Shown here in pieces: positions 59,977 through 64,000 of a DNA stretch of 64,000 nt (positions are counted from its first letter, which is position 1; each line of letters opens with the position of its first letter). The DNA lies in the NCBI GenBank assembly GCA_035771175.1, contig CM069590.1, forward strand, positions 54,042,123 through 54,106,122. Reading direction: 5' to 3'. The notes beneath the pieces were generated by a model. It saw only the letters and a list, made by a program, of their open reading frames with translations. It was not told the origin of the DNA and did not search any database. Origin of the DNA: Paratinospora sagittata (taxonomy: Eukaryota; Streptophyta; Magnoliopsida; Ranunculales; Menispermaceae). A program made the translations under genes and the position numbers.

Positions 59977-62900
59977 TACATGTGACATGGAGAAGAAGAA
60001 GAAGAGGATATATAATTATTTGGCCACCACAGAAGATGAATAAATATAAGTCGACATATTTGTGAAGTTCCGATGCAGTTGGTGCAGTTGAGTTTGTGCA
60101 CTTTTTATAAGTTGAAATCCAAACTGATACGCTAGAAGATTTCAATCTGAATTTCAAAACCTCTAGAATCTTGTTCAACTAAAAAAAATATTATTGATTG
60201 AATGGTTAAGAATTTTAAATTGAAATTTGACCCTTGTCCTTTCAAGTTCTCTTCTACTTCAAATTGTAAATAAAATAACTCTATGATATATATATATATG
60301 TAGATACTATAAAGAATATTATATATATTCTTAATTTTATTATCACTCATTCTTTGTGTATAATTTATTTATATATTTTTTTAAATAACTTGATCGATCG
60401 ACTTAAAAACACAGTTTCACTAACTATAATGCAATTAATATAAAATTTGGTAATTCGGAGACGAACAAGTTCTATTTTTCTTTTTTTGGTGCGGATTTTT
60501 TAAGCTTTTGGATACTATCAACAGTTTTTAGAAAATATATATATTTATTAAAAATAAATAAAAAAGTAATTCCATCTAATTAAGTGAATGATATTGGTAG
60601 TTTTTCATTGTAAAAGTGCAATATACGGAGGTTCAAGTGATATTATATTTCATTAAAACGTTGTCAAAAAAGAATTAGTGCAGTCGGTAAAGAAATGGTT
60701 TAGAATTCAAATGTTTTAATTTTAACTCTTGTCAATATTTTACCTCATGGGGGAAAAGAGATTAATGGATTAGAAACCAACCTAATTTATCTTCAAAAAT
60801 ATAGTTTGATAATCAACGACGAATCTAGACATCGAATAATAATAATCTATTAATTTTTTTTATAACATAACATAATTATATAGGATTTTTTTTTAAAATG
60901 TTGGGGGGCGGTCATCTTCTTCTGTCTCTTAGAGATTTGTCACTGCTGATAATAAAGCTAGTTATTCAATTAACATTATTTCTTATAAAAAAAAATATTT
61001 CGTTGCAACCTTTTGTAGAGAATAAACAATTATTTGAAAATAATGCAATTTGAAACTGCATGTGCAAATTATTGAATATTGATATCGACCTATATATATT
61101 GTATATAAAGTTGATGACAGATTAAGGGAAGCTCCCGAATTCCAATAATTCCCAAGCAAATCCTCTTCGAAGACGAGGAGGATTTGAATTACGCGACATC
61201 CACATGACCAAAACGCCCCCGGTATTTTCAGCTTACAACATAATAAATCAGGACCCTTCCGGATTTTCGGTAGGAAACCACCTTTTGTGAAAGAAAACGT
61301 GATCCCTCGGACCAATCAACCTTTGGTTGTATAAGGTACAGGGATAACAATATAAGTTCCGATGTCCGATAATATTATTTAAAATTGACATAAAATAAAT
61401 AAGTTTAAATTTCGTATAAATAAATACGGATCAAAATAGGTTAAACTCAAGTAAATACTATTAAATTTTAGGTCACAATTAAATAGACCTGTTAAATCCA
61501 AAATTAATCCTCTGTTAGCCCGATTATATTTTGTGTTGAGACTTATGTTATGTATAAAATTTTTTTAATATTTTATGTCATGTATTGAGACTCTAATTTT
61601 ATAATATTTTATTTAGTTTTTATTATATAGTTGTATAATTATAATTTAAATTTTTGATTTATATATTAATTTAAAATTTATATATGATAAATAGGATAAC
61701 ATAAACTTATTTAAGCTTTAAGGGTTATAAATAAGTTAATTTGTTTAACTTATTTATTAAGTATGTCGGATTTGAGTTTACATATAGTAATACGTTATTT
61801 AAATGTGTCGCATTTGGATTTATAATATATTTTATTAAAAAAATAGTTTTTAAATCTTATACTAAACACACGGTTTAAAAAGATGTTGTAATATTTGCAT
61901 GGTTTTTCTTGAGATTAAAAATAATTAAGATGTTATATTAAACTGTTAATTGCTCTTTTTGATATAATATATATATGAAGAGAGGATTAACATGTGTATA
62001 TATGCTGGCATTGATTTGGTGGACTCTCTATATATTTAAAATTGATCAACATGAAATGATTAAACAGTGCCATATAAAAACTTTATTGACAATTAGATTA
62101 ACAGATATGATATGCTTTGCCGACACGATTTGACATAAGCATTGAAATCAATAGTTAATTACAACTTTGATGATTGCTAGCTGCAATATTTATTCAAAGT
62201 AAAAATAGAGTTGCTCATTTGATTTTTCCTAGCCCGGCCATTAAGTATATTTTAATTATGAATACTGAACTTATACGTTTTATTCAAATATTCATTCATT
62301 TACTAACAGAATGCAGCCAATATATTCCTAAGACATATAGAAGTATTGAAATGAATGGGAAAAGTACTATTTGTACAAGAAGCAAAGGCTGCGTTTGATA
62401 TATAATAAAGTATATTTTGCATAACTAAAAAGGTACTTTAATTAATGATTTTTTATATTAGTAGGGAATGGACGAAACAGCTCATGAGAGTACATTAGTA
62501 GATGGAGAGACTTAATGGTGCGAATGTTTCCGAGATTGAAGAAAGGCATGCATGTGAGATGATGATGTGCCCTTTGCTTTATAATAACTTTAATTTCTGC
62601 TTCTGCTTCTCCCTTCTCACTAGACAAAGCACCGAAGTTCCCGGTGCTTTGTGGATATAATCACTGCCTAATTACCCAACAACACACGCACGCATGCACG
62701 CACGCATATCTCTCACTCTTCTCTTTTTCTTCCTTTCGAGTTTCTTTCCGAGAAGAAAAACAAAAAACAAAAAAAGTTCTATCCAAAGTCTGCTTAGCTA
62801 CATTTTTAATTAGGGAAAGGCCCAATGTGTTGGGTACGCTGCGCACCAAGAATACATTTAGATCAAGCGTGTAACCCAACTGTCACTTATGAATAGGAAA

Positions 62901-63344
62901 GTTTTGTTCTTTTTTATATTTCTTTTGTTTTTTCATTATCAGTTTGCCAGAGGAGAACGAATCTGCTCACTTTTTCTTGGCCATACTAATTAATAGCTAA
63001 GCATTTTCCACTAATTGTATCACGACTGTGCTAAGTCAATCCAAAAGAGAGAGGAGGGAGACAGTCCATGGAGAAATCTTTGTGAATAGTCTTGTAAAAA
63101 TGGGTATAAAGAGTTATACTACATTGACATTTAAAATATATATACGTTAATGAAAGTAATATATATCACCATATAATTTGAAACAATCTAAGTAGCGTTA
63201 GAAAAGTAATGTAAGTTTAATATGTCACCTTATCATTCCTAAGCTTTTAATTGAATTAAAGCTTATTAATTTTGGCTACTTCTATACATTATAAATGCAA
63301 AATATTATTCCTTTTATGGGCTCTTAAATTAGGTTATCGGGCTG
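59977..63344. other. AT-rich intergenic DNA
   Basis: No gene is supported. A GC-richer island at about 61130-61330 contains CCAAT and promoter-like stretches but no downstream exon is visible. A perfect 11-bp inverted repeat with a 7-base loop lies at 62624-62652 and CACG/CATG-rich simple sequence at 62682-62708. Confidence 0.4.
62624..62652. other. Perfect hairpin (11-bp arms, 7-base loop)
   Basis: ACAAAGCACCG and CGGTGCTTTGT are exact reverse complements separated by AAGTTCC. Pairing does not extend further in either direction. It is too short for a typical plant microRNA precursor; role unknown. Confidence 0.7.
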
Positions 63345-63506
63345 TGTCAAAATAAACTCTATCAATTTTCTCTTGTCTTTCCATTCACAACCATCAAATA
63401 TATATCTATTACAAAATACAAAGCCTAAAAATCAGGAAACATGTTCCGTCTAACAATCAGGAAACATGTTCCGTAAAAACATATGCCCAATAAAGATATC
63501 GTAATA
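63345..63506 (-). mobile_element. Solo LTR of the same copia family
   Basis: The 162-bp segment matches the LTRs at 24640-24811 and 30060-30231 over most of its length (TTCCATTCACAACCA, TATATATCT, ACAAAATNCAAAGCCTAAAAAT, AGGAAACATGTTCCGT) and ends identically with GATATCGTAATA. Its + strand start is diverged (TGTCAAAATAAACTC). It is flanked by GGCTG on both sides (63340-63344 and 63507-63511), a 5-bp target duplication, so it most likely arose by LTR-LTR recombination. Confidence 0.88.
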
Positions 63507-64000
63507 GGCTGGTAAGTCATGTGTTTGTAAAGCACACATTGGTGTATGACAGGTTTCTTTTATCAAGAAGAAAATGCCTGTTTTTAATGTGAGAGAGTGA
63601 GGGTTAATGTTTGGAGTTAAATCTAAAATGTGAGTTGGGATTGGCATGTACGTGCAATTGGAGTTGGATGAAAATGCTATTCATTTTCAACGAAGATACG
63701 TATTACACGCAGAATTGCCAAGTGGTGTTTGATCAAGAGAGCTTTTTCTTTGTGTTAGCTAGCTAGATGGTGATTGTATATGTCTACAGCACTGCAATTC
63801 ATTAATTTATTAATTTAGGAGGTACCAGTTACAAGACTCGCTGGAAAACTTGGAAATTATTCACCATTCCACTCCAAATTCTTTGATAATTACTCTAGTG
63901 TAGCTTTCACGGAAACAACCCTATATACATAGCACAGTTTAGTCAGCATCAATATTAATTTTGCAATATCAGCGAATCTTCCAATTGGAAAGCAAATGCA
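63507..64000. other. Right-edge intergenic DNA, no gene seen
   Basis: The last 490 bases contain no supported exon, repeat or regulatory site that I can name. Confidence 0.5.

Noticed and set aside
60983..61315. 110-codon minus-strand frame
   Set aside because: Part of a promoter-like GC island; its end is low-complexity AT sequence and no family is recognisable.

Overview
This is nuclear DNA of a flowering plant, most likely a eudicot. It is AT-rich. Its genes are split by many GT-AG introns, and long intergenic stretches hold LTR retrotransposons, LINE debris and microsatellites. The gene set is plant-specific: a brassinosteroid CYP90-type P450, a cytokinin dehydrogenase and a plastid folate carrier. 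I could not fix the species. Exon models below were built by hand; for every complete gene the exon phases join and the summed length is a multiple of three.

Layout. 384-523 holds the last two exons of an unrecognised + strand gene cut by the window edge. 1426-6138 (+) is a FOLT1-type folate carrier (308 aa, 11 exons). 6952-10676 (-) is an RsmI-type 16S rRNA methyltransferase with an organelle-targeting leader (363 aa). 12227-16096 (-) is a UBE2W/UBC15-18-type ubiquitin-conjugating enzyme (161 aa). 18488-22233 (+) is a CDK5RAP1/MiaB-like tRNA methylthiotransferase (605 aa). 34943-39179 (+) is a CYP90C1/ROTUNDIFOLIA3-like P450 (507 aa). 42602-43815 (-) is a DIM1B/KsgA-type rRNA dimethyltransferase (375 aa). 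56235-58804 (-) is a cytokinin dehydrogenase (547 aa). 

The accessory region at 22.3-33.7 kb is the most eventful part. It holds a fragment of a beta-galactosidase gene (23.4-23.8 kb) and a decayed minus-strand gene that looks like a CCDC90/MCUR1 (DUF1640) mitochondrial coiled-coil protein. That gene is split by a 5.6-kb Ty1/copia element with 172-bp LTRs, a GAAAC target duplication, an initiator-Met PBS, a PPT, and an 18-copy, 19-bp minisatellite in its leader. A solo LTR of the same family, with its own 5-bp duplication, lies at 63.3-63.5 kb. Two further repeat pairs link 22.4 kb with 33.3 kb and 24 kb with 40.5 kb. From 46 to 56 kb there are no intact genes: only LTR-like sequence, internal direct repeats, a clean tandem duplication (53311-54460) and a 5'-truncated LINE with a 12-bp target duplication (54709-55850).

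How the genes relate. Three encode organelle-type RNA-modifying enzymes (RsmI-like, CDK5RAP1-like, DIM1B-like) and one carries folate. As I recall, the Arabidopsis FOLT1 and DIM1B genes are close neighbours (At5g66380, At5g66360), so this is probably an ancestral neighbourhood expanded here by insertions. The CYP90C1-like and CKX genes set brassinosteroid and cytokinin levels, but nothing shows that they are co-regulated. I found no operon-like or novel multi-gene system. The novelty here lies in gene structure, nested insertions and promoter-like intronic sequence.
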